NCBI GenBank assembly: GCA_945787715.1
Contig: CALZJE010000032.1
Location: forward strand, 1 to 36,735
DNA length: 36,735 bases
DNA from: an uncultured Ectothiorhodospiraceae bacterium
GTDB taxonomy: Bacteria > Pseudomonadota > Gammaproteobacteria > S012-40
Reading direction: 5' to 3'
Shown in pieces: positions 16,346 through 25,218 of the stretch. The notes under the pieces were generated by a model that was not told where the DNA came from, searched no databases, and was given only the letters and a program-made list of their open reading frames with translations. Each line of letters opens with the position of its first letter. The first letter of the stretch is position 1. Position numbers and translations under genes: made by a program.

Positions 16346-17197
16346 ATGACAGTTATCGTAGGTTTAATTACAGTGTTAGTTTGTGTATTTGGTGGGTTTA
16401 TGCTCTCAGGCGGAAACTTGATCGCATTATGGCATCCGCCAGAATTAGTTATTATTGCCGGTGGGGCAACAGGCGCACTTATTCTCGCCAATCCTCCAAA
16501 AGTTTTAAAAATTGTTATCAAAGAAGCCCCCGGAATTACTAAAGGCTCTCCTTATGATAAAGAAATGTATATGGATTTACTCGCGTTGCTATTTGAACTA
16601 TTTAGTATGGCGCGAAAAGAAGGTTTGATGTCGCTGGAGTCACACATCGAGGATCCGGATTCTAGTGCTGTATTTACAAAATACCCTAAAATTTTAGCGA
16701 ATCATCACGCGATAGAATTTATGACTGACTATCTTCGTTTGATGGTCACTGGCGCAGCAAACGCCATGGAAATGGAAAACCTCATGGATTTGGAGCTTGA
16801 TACGCATCATGCTGAAAGCGGAGTCCCTGCTGGAGCAGTGCAAACAATGGCTGATGGCTTACCAGGTTTTGGAATCGTCGCAGCGGTTATGGGAGTTGTA
16901 ATTACCATGGCGTCGATTGACCAAGGTCCTGCGGTTATCGGTGCAAAAGTGGGTGCCGCATTGGTAGGTACCTTTGTTGGAATTTTATTGTCCTATGGTA
17001 TTGCCGGGCCAATTGCTTCGGCAATGGGACATATAAAAGCCGATGAATCAAAATTTATTGAAGTGATTAAAGTCGCATTGCTCGCATCACTAAATGGATA
17101 TAGCCCACAAGTAGCGATTGAATTTGGTCGTAAAGTTATTTTTTCAACTGAAAGACCCGCCTTTTTAGAGCTTGAAGATTACGTTAAGCGTAAATAA
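16346..17197 (+). CDS. motA: Flagellar motor stator protein MotA
   Basis: MotA forms the ion channel of the flagellar stator with MotB and transmits torque to FliG. The 283 residues show four membrane helices: about 5-22, 30-50, 165-190 and 200-225. The segment PGFGIVAAVMGVVITM carries the conserved helix-3 proline; the cytoplasmic loop has MARKEGLMSLESHIEDP, the charged region that contacts the rotor. GAALVGTFVGILLSYGIAGP is the helix-4 signature. It is first in a motA-motB unit, 22 bases ahead of motB. The closest match by length and motif is the long proton-type MotA. Confidence 0.96.
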   Translation: MTVIVGLITVLVCVFGGFMLSGGNLIALWHPPELVIIAGGATGALILANPPKVLKIVIKEAPGITKGSPYDKEMYMDLLALLFELFSMARKEGLMSLESHIEDPDSSAVFTKYPKILANHHAIEFMTDYLRLMVTGAANAMEMENLMDLELDTHHAESGVPAGAVQTMADGLPGFGIVAAVMGVVITMASIDQGPAVIGAKVGAALVGTFVGILLSYGIAGPIASAMGHIKADESKFIEVIKVALLASLNGYSPQVAIEFGRKVIFSTERPAFLELEDYVKRK

Positions 17198-17219
17198 TTT
17201 ATAGGTTGTTACCAAGACA

Positions 17220-18209
17220 ATGGCAGAAAACGCACAACCGATAATCATAAAAAAAGTTAAAAAGGGTGGCCATGGTGGTCACCACGGTGGTTCGTGGAAA
17301 GTTGCATATGCTGACTTTGTGACGGCTATGATGGCTTTCTTTCTTTTGTTATGGTTACTGAGCTCAACGAATGAAGAGACATTAAGTGGTGTTGCCGATT
17401 ATTTTGATAACCCTTCAGCGATTGAGGCAGCTGGTGGCGCCAGCACAAGCATGATCAAGCTTGGGAATAATGTTGATTCATCAAAAGGGGATGGTGATAA
17501 AAATCGGGAAAGCAACAGCTTCGAATATTACAGTGAAGCCTTTGAGAAGATGGAGTTAGAAAGACTTGAGGATTTAAAAGACGAGTTGGAGTATGAGATC
17601 GAACGTTCACCTGCTCTCAGTGAGTTTAAAGATCAGTTAATGATAGACATTACAGAGGAAGGTTTACACATACAAATTATTGATAAAAAAAATCGGCCTA
17701 TGTTTGATTTAGGAAGTGCACAACTTAAGTCTTATGCCAGAAAAATTATTCGAGAAATTGCGCCAATATTAAATAAGGTCGAAAATAAGATCAGTATATC
17801 CGGCCATACTGATGCACGACGCTATATGCGGAGTGATGGCTATAGTAACTGGGAGCTCTCAAGTGATCGAGCAAATGCTGCGAGAAGAGAATTGGTAAAA
17901 ACTGGATTTCCTCAGAAAAAAATCGCAAGAGTCGTCGGACTTGCTTCAAAGTTTTTACTCTACAAAGAGAATCCTTTAGATCCGCGAAATAGACGCATTA
18001 GTATTTTATTAATGAAGAAAAAAGTCGAAGATGATATCTATCGCAGTCAAGGATTAGAGCCAGAGAAGCGATCAGAAACAATAAAAGAAGAGACTTCTCA
18101 ATCAGAAACGAAGAACAGCGAAAATGAGCAAGCTCTAGAAGATGCCATTCGCAGTGGTACGACGCGTCGAACGGGTGAAATTATTCGTTTTCGAGGAACT
18201 GGAAACTAA
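17220..18209 (+). CDS. motB: Flagellar motor stator protein MotB
   Basis: MotB anchors the stator to peptidoglycan. The 329 residues start with a His/Gly-rich cytoplasmic segment (16-24), then one membrane helix with VAYADFVTAMMAFFLLLWLL; Asp32 is the ion-binding aspartate. The plug region and an OmpA-like peptidoglycan-binding domain (about 145-275; ISGHTDARRY and NWELSSDRANAARRELVKTG) follow. The tail (about 278-329) is charged and probably unstructured. The gene is 22 bases after motA and is closed by a hairpin terminator at 18224-18246. No other flagellar genes are in the window. Confidence 0.96.
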   Translation: MAENAQPIIIKKVKKGGHGGHHGGSWKVAYADFVTAMMAFFLLLWLLSSTNEETLSGVADYFDNPSAIEAAGGASTSMIKLGNNVDSSKGDGDKNRESNSFEYYSEAFEKMELERLEDLKDELEYEIERSPALSEFKDQLMIDITEEGLHIQIIDKKNRPMFDLGSAQLKSYARKIIREIAPILNKVENKISISGHTDARRYMRSDGYSNWELSSDRANAARRELVKTGFPQKKIARVVGLASKFLLYKENPLDPRNRRISILLMKKKVEDDIYRSQGLEPEKRSETIKEETSQSETKNSENEQALEDAIRSGTTRRTGEIIRFRGTGN

Positions 18210-18220
18210 AGCGATAAATT

Positions 18221-18250
18221 AAAAAAGCCTCCATTTTGGAGGCTTTCTGT
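18221..18250. terminator. Bidirectional intrinsic terminator between motB and folE2
   Basis: AAAGCCTCC (18224-18232), loop ATTTT, GGAGGCTTT (18238-18246) form a perfect 9-bp stem. Six A residues (18221-18226) give a clean T6 tract on the minus strand, ending folE2; on the plus strand the T tract is shorter, ending motAB. Confidence 0.9.
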
Positions 18251-18269
18251 TTAAATAGCTTAGGAAAAG

Positions 18270-19052
18270 TTATTTTATCTTTTCGATAAAAGCATAGGCA
18301 GAATGGTTGTGAATTGATTCAAAGTTTTCTGATTCAACCGTATAAGCAGTAATTCGATCATCGGCATTTAATGATGCCGCCACATCACGAATCATATCTT
18401 CAACAAACTTAGGATTGTCATAGGCTTTTTCAGTCACATATTTTTCGTCAGGACGTTTTAGCAAGCCATAAAGTTCACAAGAAGCTTGTGCTTCAATCAT
18501 TTCGATTAACTCTTCTATCCAGACAAAAGCTTTTGTTTTAACACTTACTGTAACGTGAGAACGTTGGTTGTGAGCGCCATATTCAGAGATTTTTTTAGAG
18601 CATGGACATAAGCTGGTAACTGGAACCACAATTTTAATTATTAATTGTGGTTTCTTTTCATGTAGTTCACCAATAAATGTGACCTCGTAATCCAAAAGGC
18701 TTTCGACTTTTGTTACTGGCGCAGCTTTGTTGATGAAGTAAGGAAACTGCATTTCAATATGACCTGATTCAGCTTCAAGCTTTTCAGTCATCTCATGCAG
18801 CATTTCCTTGAATGAATCGACGGTTATTTCTCGTTCGTGTAAATTCAAAATTTGCACAAAACGAGACATATGTGTGCCTTTAAAGTTGTGAGGCAGATTC
18901 ACATACATATTAAAATTGGCAACAGTATGTTGATCTCCACCACTACGATCCCGAACTTTAATTGGGTGCCGTATGTCCTTTATCCCAACTTTATCTATGG
19001 CAATGTGGCGTGAATCTTCGCTACTTTGAACATCAGCGATTTTTTGAGACAT
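18270..19052 (-). CDS. folE2: GTP cyclohydrolase FolE2 (type IB)
   Basis: FolE2 converts GTP to 7,8-dihydroneopterin triphosphate, the entry to folate and queuosine synthesis, and can work without zinc. The 260 residues show the family segments [40 protein letters not shown] (with the conserved metal/substrate cysteine) and ERP-like [18 protein letters not shown]. The ATG at 19052 has GGAAG seven bases before it, located inside the end of queD; the genes are nine bases apart. The pairing with QueD suggests that the pterin product feeds queuosine as well as folate. I saw no obvious Zur operator upstream of the cluster. Confidence 0.96.
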   Translation of the reverse strand: MSQKIADVQSSEDSRHIAIDKVGIKDIRHPIKVRDRSGGDQHTVANFNMYVNLPHNFKGTHMSRFVQILNLHEREITVDSFKEMLHEMTEKLEAESGHIEMQFPYFINKAAPVTKVESLLDYEVTFIGELHEKKPQLIIKIVVPVTSLCPCSKKISEYGAHNQRSHVTVSVKTKAFVWIEELIEMIEAQASCELYGLLKRPDEKYVTEKAYDNPKFVEDMIRDVAASLNADDRITAYTVESENFESIHNHSAYAFIEKIK

Positions 19053-19061
19053 TTTTTCTTC

Positions 19062-19442
19062 CTATTCTTCCGCGTAACGCGCACATGCTCGTTCCGTTTC
19101 CCACACGGTAACTGCGCTAATTTTAACGGTATCTGTATTAATTATTAAGCCAATACTGGCATATAGATGCGCAGCAATATTTTCAGCCGTGGGATTAATT
19201 TCAGTAAACGGTGGGATATCATTAAGATGATAATGGTCAAGCCCTTCAATCACTTGATTAGTGGCCTTTTTTATCACTTTAAAGTCAACTGCCATGCCCA
19301 CTTCATTGAGCTTATTGGCAGAAGCTTCTACTTCAATTTTCCAATTGTGCCCGTGCATACGCTGGCATGCACCTTCGTAATTTCTTAATGAGTGAGAGGC
19401 CGCAAAGTCTGTCACTACTTTCAGTGTGTAACGCGCTGTCAT
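19062..19442 (-). CDS. queD: 6-carboxy-tetrahydropterin synthase QueD
   Basis: QueD turns dihydroneopterin triphosphate into 6-carboxy-tetrahydropterin, the second step toward queuosine/preQ1. The 126 residues have the zinc histidines in SHSL and HGHN and the catalytic Cys in the C-x3-HGH pattern (ACQRMHGHNW), which distinguishes QueD from the PTPS-III group. GLDHYHLND and the PTAENIAAHLY segment complete the active site; the final WETERACARY includes the substrate Glu. It starts 16 bases after the dxs stop and runs into folE2. Confidence 0.94.
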   Translation of the reverse strand: MTARYTLKVVTDFAASHSLRNYEGACQRMHGHNWKIEVEASANKLNEVGMAVDFKVIKKATNQVIEGLDHYHLNDIPPFTEINPTAENIAAHLYASIGLIINTDTVKISAVTVWETERACARYAEE

Positions 19443-19458
19443 AATGTTGAGTATTTTA

Positions 19459-21360
19459 CTAGGAATTGACGCCTAAGGGTAGGGTATGTGTCAAATTGTT
19501 ATTAACGATTCTTTCAACTGAGGCAATTATACTCTCAGCATCCAGCCCACAATCGTGTAATAATACATCACGTTCGCCGTGTTCGACAAACTTATCAGGT
19601 AATCCAAGATTTATTATTGTCGGTGGGGGTGTCATTGAAACAAGTAATTCGTTTATTGCACTTCCCGCTCCGCCAGCAATGGCATTATCTTCAATGGTAA
19701 CGATAATATCGTGCTGTTGCGCCATGTCTATTACAAGTCTTTCATCTAGCGGTTTAACAAATCGCATATTGACGACTGTGGCATTGAGTTGTTCGGCTGC
19801 TTCAAGTGCAGGTGTTAACATTGGACCAAAAGCTAATATTGCAACACTTTCCCCTTTGCGTTCGACACTACCTTTACCGATAGCTAATTGCTTCATGATT
19901 TTTTGAACATGAACGCCAGGGCCTTTACCGCGAGGATAGCGAATTGCCGATGGACCATTATGTTTGTATCCCGTGTAAAGCATTTGTCGACATTCGTTTT
20001 CATTGGCCGGAGCCATAATGATTAAATTTGGAATGCAGCGTAAAAAGCTGATATCAAAACTGCCCGCGTGAGTAGGGCCATCTGGGCCTACTAAACCTGC
20101 ACGATCAATGGCAAAGACTACGGGTAAGTTTTGAATAGCGACATCATGAATGAGTTGGTCGTATCCACGTTGAAGAAAGGTGGAGTAGATAGCAACAATG
20201 GGTTTAACGCCTTCGCATGCAAGACCAGCAGCCAATGTTACTGCATGTTGTTCTGCAATACCCACATCAAAATATCGGTCTGGAAAACGTTCTGAGTATT
20301 CCACCATGCCTGAACCTTCACGCATAGCAGGTGTAATCGCAACCATATTGTCATCCGCATCAGCGATATCACATAGCCATTCACCAAATACTTCAGTGTA
20401 AGTCGGCGTTGTTTTAACCACTTTTTTTAGTGCTTCACCCGTCTCAAGATCGAACGGTGTTACACCATGAAATTTACAGGGATTCTCTTCAGCAGGTTTA
20501 TAACCGTAGCCTTTTTTAGTCACGATATGCAGAAACTGAGGGCCTTTAAAATCTTTCATATTTTGCAGGGTTTCAAGCAAAACAGGAAGATCATGCCCAT
20601 CTATGGGGCCAATGTAATTGAATCCTAATTCTTCAAATAGTGTCCCCGGTACGACCATACCCTTAACATGTTCTTCTGTTCGTCTAGCTAACTCAGACAT
20701 AGTGGGCATAGACTTCAATACTTTTTTGCCGCTTTCTCGAACTTGAGAATAAAGCTTACCAGTAAGAATTTTTGCGAGGTAGTTAGATAAGCCGCCGACA
20801 TTTGGAGAGATGGACATATCATTATCGTTTAGGATTACCAACATATCGGTATCCATATCGCCGGCATGGCTAAGCGCTTCAAAAGCCATCCCACCGGTAA
20901 GCGCACCATCACCAATAATACCGACCACTTTTCGCGGATGATTTTGTAATTTGGCGGCGAGGGCCATGCCTAGTGCTGCACTGATTGAAGTGCTTGAGTG
21001 TCCGGTTCCGAAAGTATCATATTCACTTTCTTCGCGTTTGGGAAAGCCAGAAAGTCCACCTTTTTGACGTAAAGTATCCATTCGATTTTTACGACCGGTT
21101 AATATTTTATGTGGATAACTTTGGTGGCCCACGTCCCAAATGATACGATCTTCAGGTGTGTTATAGACGTGATGGAGAGCAACAGTGAGTTCTATTGTAC
21201 CGAGACCAGATGAGAGATGACCGCCTGTTTTACTGATTGACTGTAAAATATACTGCCTTAACTCATCGACTAATTTTGTTAGTTCTTTTAACTCTAAATC
21301 ACGCAGATCATCAGGTGTGTTTATTTGGTCAAGCAAAGGGTATTTTAAAGTTTCAGTCAT
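19459..21360 (-). CDS. dxs: 1-deoxy-D-xylulose-5-phosphate synthase Dxs
   Basis: Dxs condenses pyruvate and glyceraldehyde 3-phosphate with thiamine diphosphate, the first step of the MEP isoprenoid pathway. The 633 residues have the usual three domains. ThDP/Mg binding is visible as [18 protein letters not shown] through [13 protein letters not shown]. The pyrimidine domain has [18 protein letters not shown] and [15 protein letters not shown], and the C-terminal domain [11 protein letters not shown] onward. It is third in the xseB-ispA-dxs order common in gammaproteobacteria, but separated from ispA by 226 bases, so it may have its own promoter. queD follows closely. Confidence 0.98.
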   Translation of the reverse strand: MTETLKYPLLDQINTPDDLRDLELKELTKLVDELRQYILQSISKTGGHLSSGLGTIELTVALHHVYNTPEDRIIWDVGHQSYPHKILTGRKNRMDTLRQKGGLSGFPKREESEYDTFGTGHSSTSISAALGMALAAKLQNHPRKVVGIIGDGALTGGMAFEALSHAGDMDTDMLVILNDNDMSISPNVGGLSNYLAKILTGKLYSQVRESGKKVLKSMPTMSELARRTEEHVKGMVVPGTLFEELGFNYIGPIDGHDLPVLLETLQNMKDFKGPQFLHIVTKKGYGYKPAEENPCKFHGVTPFDLETGEALKKVVKTTPTYTEVFGEWLCDIADADDNMVAITPAMREGSGMVEYSERFPDRYFDVGIAEQHAVTLAAGLACEGVKPIVAIYSTFLQRGYDQLIHDVAIQNLPVVFAIDRAGLVGPDGPTHAGSFDISFLRCIPNLIIMAPANENECRQMLYTGYKHNGPSAIRYPRGKGPGVHVQKIMKQLAIGKGSVERKGESVAILAFGPMLTPALEAAEQLNATVVNMRFVKPLDERLVIDMAQQHDIIVTIEDNAIAGGAGSAINELLVSMTPPPTIINLGLPDKFVEHGERDVLLHDCGLDAESIIASVERIVNNNLTHTLPLGVNS

Positions 21361-21586
21361 TTCTAGCTATGCTTTCTTTTTTAGTGCCACTCATATAATA
21401 GACGTATCATTAAGATAATGAACTTCGTATAACAGTTATGCAAGTTTTAATTTTCAATGAGTCACGGATTTATTACTACGATAATAAACATCTAAGACAA
21501 TCATTTAGTGCTTGTTTTCATTTTACACAACTTGCAAGCGTTGGGTTTATTTGGCTTGCAAAGTGCTCTATTCATTCGGATGCAAT

Positions 21587-22483
21587 CTACTTTTTACGCT
21601 GAACAATATAGGCGGACAATTCGCGTAATACATCAGCTTTAGCGTCAAAGTCATTAAGCAAACTCAGCGCTTTGTCACGCAGCTCACTTGCCGCTTTTTT
21701 TGCACCTTCCATACCGAGTAAAGCGGGATAGGTTGGTTTATTTTTCGCTTCGTCAGAACCTTGAGCTTTTCCAATGACTTCCGTATCACCTTCAACATCC
21801 AAAATATCATCTCGGATTTGAAATGAGAGGCCAATACAATCTGCATAATCAGAGAGCGCTTGAATTTTTGTACTGTCTTGTTGTGCTTCAGCAGCATATG
21901 CGCCTAATAAAACACTTCCCCGGATTAATGCACCGGTTTTATGCGCATGCATATTTTTTAATGTATCCAGCGATAAATTTTGACCAACTGATTCCAAATC
22001 AATCGCTTGGCCACCGACCATACCCAATGAGCCACTGGCTTTCGCGAGTATTTGGATCATATTTAGACGCGATTCTTGATCTTTTATATTTTTGTCATCA
22101 TTGCCTAACACCTGAAATGCGAGTGTTAGTAAAGCATCACCCGTCAGAATAGCGGTAGCTTCATCATAGGCTTTGTGACAAGTAGGTTTACCACGACGAA
22201 GGTCATCATCGTCCATTGCGGGGAGATCGTCGTGAACCAACGAGTACGCGTGGATTAATTCGACAGCCGATGCAGCAGCATGTAATTGACTAATATTTGC
22301 ACCGAGTGCTTCACCTGCTGCATATACAAGGGTAGGGCGGACACGTTTTCCACCATTAAAAACGACATAATGTAAGGCATCATGCAGGCGTTCAGGTGAA
22401 CTATTTTTAGGCGGCAAGAAATGCATTAATGCATTGTCAACTTCTGAACGATAATATTTAAGCTTTTCAGCCAACACCCGCAT
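21587..22483 (-). CDS. ispA: Farnesyl diphosphate synthase IspA
   Basis: IspA elongates DMAPP with IPP to geranyl and farnesyl diphosphate. The 298 residues show the first aspartate-rich motif in VHDDLPAMDDDDLRRGKPTC (about 84-103) and the second in FQIRDDILDVEGD (about 220-232), with GGKRVRPTLVYAAGE early and KTGALIRGSVLLGAYA in the middle. The start is two bases after the xseB stop, so the two are coupled. It shares the isoprenoid pathway with dxs downstream. Confidence 0.97.
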   Translation of the reverse strand: MRVLAEKLKYYRSEVDNALMHFLPPKNSSPERLHDALHYVVFNGGKRVRPTLVYAAGEALGANISQLHAAASAVELIHAYSLVHDDLPAMDDDDLRRGKPTCHKAYDEATAILTGDALLTLAFQVLGNDDKNIKDQESRLNMIQILAKASGSLGMVGGQAIDLESVGQNLSLDTLKNMHAHKTGALIRGSVLLGAYAAEAQQDSTKIQALSDYADCIGLSFQIRDDILDVEGDTEVIGKAQGSDEAKNKPTYPALLGMEGAKKAASELRDKALSLLNDFDAKADVLRELSAYIVQRKK

Positions 22484-22485
22484 CG

Positions 22486-22734
22486 TTAACTATTACTTTC
22501 TGATGGCGCAGTAAATGGTTCGAGAACAAATTTTTCATCTTTAGGAACAAGTCTGTTCACTTTTTGCTCTGCCGTTTTGAGGGCTTTTTGACAATCTTTC
22601 GTCAGTTTTATGCCTTGTTCAAATGCTTGCAGTGACTCCTCAAGCGTCAGGTCGCCATTTTCCATTTTATTGACAATATTTTCCAACTCAGACAAGGAGC
22701 TTTCAAAATTCTTGTTGTCTATTTTTTGCGCCAT
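22486..22734 (-). CDS. xseB: Exodeoxyribonuclease VII small subunit XseB
   Basis: XseB is the small regulatory subunit of exonuclease VII. The ATG at 22734 gives 82 residues, the usual family length, beginning MAQKIDNKNFESSLSELENI, and has a GGAG ribosome site six bases upstream. A longer frame from 22800 would add 22 residues unlike the family. The conserved core is ENGDLTLEESLQAFEQGIKL followed by CQKALKTAEQKV. It overlaps nothing, ends two bases before ispA, and begins the cluster. Confidence 0.95.
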   Translation of the reverse strand: MAQKIDNKNFESSLSELENIVNKMENGDLTLEESLQAFEQGIKLTKDCQKALKTAEQKVNRLVPKDEKFVLEPFTAPSESNS

Positions 22735-22971
22735 AATAGCTCCGATAGCTCCGTTGGATAAAAAACAGCGTAAGTTACAGTAGCTGATGGGCGTGGTCAA
22801 ATCTTACTGACTTTGATGATTTCATGACGAGCAGAGAATGAAAATATGTGGTGAATTTATAGACATATTCTCTCATGTTAGATTAAAAAACATTAAGGAT
22901 AAAGAAACACGATTATTTTGCTAAACTATAGAACAATCTCGATGCGCTAAAAAACATCGCATGCCAATTTT

Positions 22972-22988
22972 AAGAGGATCGAAAACTG
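22972..22988 (+). promoter_or_regulatory. Shine-Dalgarno plus likely CTG start of the COG4255 protein
   Basis: AAGAGGA (22972-22978) lies about seven bases before an in-frame CTG (22986-22988). Translation from it adds residues reading KKKARHITIF before the ATG at 23019, which itself has no ribosome site. An in-frame TAA at 22971 limits the possible starts to this short interval. Confidence 0.5.
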
Positions 22989-23018
22989 AAAAAAAAAGCG
23001 CGCCATATCACAATATTT

Positions 23019-24008
23019 ATGCCTGATTTGCAGAAAATTATTCAACAGAATGACACGAGCAAACTTAATAATCTTGAGTTGATGCTTTCACGAGGCACAA
23101 TGGAAGATTGTGTTGACTTGCCGTGCTACTCTCAAATTGCAGAACAATTAGGACTTATTATTGAAGGTGACTCATTTCCAATGGCAGCAATTGAGTTGTA
23201 TGCTGAGAAGCTGTCAGATGATAAACGTTGGGTAGCAATCGCATCGCCCGGCTTATTAGTCCCTAATCGGGATCATCTATCTATGCTTCAAGCAGATCAC
23301 TTTGATATCTCTGAGGAAGACGCTAAATCATTCTGCAAGGAAATGAATATTCATTTTAAGGATGATGGATTACAATTTATTTTTACAGATGCCAATAGAT
23401 GGTACTGCTACTCAGACAATCCTTTCACAACATCAATAAATTCACCACAGGATATTGTGGGCCAAAATATAATTACTTATGTACCACATGGTGAAAACAA
23501 AATGGGTTGGCAAAACATATTTAATGAAACGCAAATGCTGCTGCATCACTCGGCCACTAACCAAAAGCGAATGAGTGAAGGAAAACCTGAAATTAATAAC
23601 ATCTGGTTTTGGGGCGGAGGGACACTGCCAAGCACATTTCAATCAAAAATGACAAATGTGATAACTAATGACAAATGCGTAAAAAATATGGCGAATCTCG
23701 GCGGTGTATTGGCTTCACCTTATAATGAACAACTAATATCGAATATCGGCAATCTCAATAATTCGGTTCTCATCGTTTTAAATATTGAATCATTAGGATT
23801 GTCAGATTTAGCTGAACTTGATAGCACGCTATTTTCGTCTTTAATTAAGATTTTAAACAAAAAACAAGCTGATGAATTACACTTGTATTATGGACAAGAA
23901 AAAAAATTAGTTTTAACACGAAAAATGCTAAAACAGTTTTGGAAACGAAAAAAAGCCCTTAATCATTTTTTCCCGCTTGCAAACGATGATTATTTTCTTG
24001 ATGGCTAG
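23019..24008 (+). CDS. COG4255/RpfE-like protein (phosphoglycerate mutase-related fold)
   Basis: At 329 residues this matches the uncharacterised COG4255 family, distantly related to cofactor-independent phosphoglycerate mutase and named RpfE in Xanthomonas; biochemical function is not established. The hallmark is QMLLHHSATNQKRMSEGKPE followed by NNIWFWGGGTLPS (about 170-210). A second recognisable feature is DANRWYCYSDNPF (about 128-140). The ATG at 23019 has no ribosome site. The true start is probably CTG at 22986 with a good Shine-Dalgarno, adding 11 codons that restore the first beta strand seen in relatives. Divergent from xseB. Confidence 0.87.
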   Translation: MPDLQKIIQQNDTSKLNNLELMLSRGTMEDCVDLPCYSQIAEQLGLIIEGDSFPMAAIELYAEKLSDDKRWVAIASPGLLVPNRDHLSMLQADHFDISEEDAKSFCKEMNIHFKDDGLQFIFTDANRWYCYSDNPFTTSINSPQDIVGQNIITYVPHGENKMGWQNIFNETQMLLHHSATNQKRMSEGKPEINNIWFWGGGTLPSTFQSKMTNVITNDKCVKNMANLGGVLASPYNEQLISNIGNLNNSVLIVLNIESLGLSDLAELDSTLFSSLIKILNKKQADELHLYYGQEKKLVLTRKMLKQFWKRKKALNHFFPLANDDYFLDG

Positions 24009-24181
24009 GTGTTGGGCTCTGTTACATGTATATCCGGCCTTCCTTGGCCTATCGTTTTTTTGCCTCGCTTAAGTAGACTACTTTTGAAGCTAATAATGAA
24101 TAAGCTATTTAAATCTGACGCACTGCGTATCTAATCCTGGTTCGATACAGTTGCTTTGAGTTTAGGGTAATAGCTCACTGG

Positions 24182-24271
24182 CTATAAAAAAACAAAACCT
24201 GAAACTACGCCAATAGATCCAATGACGGCGGCCATAATAAAGAAAACTGTGTGTAATGTTTTCTCATCCAT
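24182..24271 (-). CDS. 29-residue single-helix membrane protein
   Basis: A small ORF preceded by AAGGAGGTA ten bases before its ATG (24271-24269), a near-perfect match to the 16S anti-Shine-Dalgarno. It begins MDEKTLHTVF and continues with a hydrophobic stretch ending GVVSGFVFL, stop TAG at 24182-24184. The topology is a short acidic/basic N-terminus and one membrane helix of about 20 residues with small residues (Gly, Ala, Ser) on its surface. Such proteins often join larger membrane complexes (CydX- or CcoQ-like sizes), but no partner is adjacent. I do not recognise the family. The ribosome site is the main support. Confidence 0.65.
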   Translation of the reverse strand: MDEKTLHTVFFIMAAVIGSIGVVSGFVFL

Positions 24272-24558
24272 TTATTTACTTACCTCCTTCGTTGTAAACA
24301 TTGAATGGCTATATACAAAATATATTGTTTAAGATCAGTTTTTCAAGTAAAATTTTATTGGAATACTCGAGTGTTTTTCTAATAATTATTTTCCACCCAA
24401 TATCGAAAAATACAAAATCCTCTAAGCTAAGTAATACAAGAATTAAGGGGGAAGTAAGCAATTTCATCCCGCGTCAAACCCAGTATTTTATAGTAGTCTT
24501 TATATTCCATTGATCATTCCTGCTATCACCACTTCAATACTAGATAACGAGACATGCC

Positions 24559-25105
24559 TTAATCATTGATCAATAATAATACTCTATTTTGTATTTTTCT
24601 GTTCTCTACTGCTTTTTTAAATTCCAAGGCACTATTCACCGCTTGTTGATTAACTTGCAATATCACTGTGCCGTTACGAATTCCTGCGATTGCGGCAATT
24701 GAGCCATTTTTTACATCTGTTACAACTACGCTTCTGCCAGCTTGTGTATCAAATTGTTCTGCTAAATCTGTAGTCATGGTTTGTACCGTTAAACCTAAAT
24801 CATCAGCGCTTTGAGCTGGGCGTTTTGCCAGTTGTTTTTCACTAGTTTGATCGCTATTATTGATGGTAAATTCTTTTGTTTGCCATCATGAATAACCGTT
24901 AGTTTTGCGATACTAGCAGGCGTTGTGAGTGCGACCCGGTTGCGAAATTGAAAAATTGTTCACTAGCCATGTCCGTATTTAACATAATTGCTTATCATAT
25001 CGAAGATAAAGTCATAGCCCCGCTTAATTTTTCAAAATTCTTTTTGCTGATATCAGCATTTTTATCCCAGATTTGTTCATATCTATTTTCATATCGTTGT
25101 TAAAT
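24559..25105 (-). pseudogene. Degenerate Deg/HtrA-type serine protease remnant (PDZ part)
   Basis: The last 72 codons (24777-24559) remain open and read as a C-terminal PDZ domain: GRSVVVTDVKNGSIAAIAGI then FKKAVENRKIQNRVLLLIND. Upstream in the same direction, DLGLTVQTMTTDLAEQF joins in frame, and before that FQFRNRVALTTPASIAKLTV (about 24950-24880) matches the end of the first PDZ domain. A one-base deletion in an A run (near 24868) and in-frame TAG/TGA (near 24960) separate the pieces. No protease catalytic domain is left. Farther upstream (24990-25105) sequence is open in pieces but unassigned. The remnant lies between the small membrane ORF and the second peroxidase. Confidence 0.7.
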
Positions 25106-25218
25106 TGTGCTAACAGATTCAATCCACAAATAGTGTAGAATTTTACTGGAATTCTGGTTGGAGTCTTCCTAAACTTTAATAGTTACTTTACTAATATTAG
25201 CAACGAGGTTGAAAAAAA

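Noticed and set aside
21532-21561. TTGCAAGC/GCTTGCAA inverted repeat downstream of ispA
   Set aside because: Eight pairs with a 14-base loop and no T tract; function not supportable.
24038-24061. GGCC...GGCC followed by a T run after the COG4255 gene
   Set aside because: Only four stem pairs and a gap before the T run; too weak to call a terminator.
24301-24513. 70-residue plus-strand frame in the decay zone
   Set aside because: AT-driven composition, no ribosome site, no recognisable motif.
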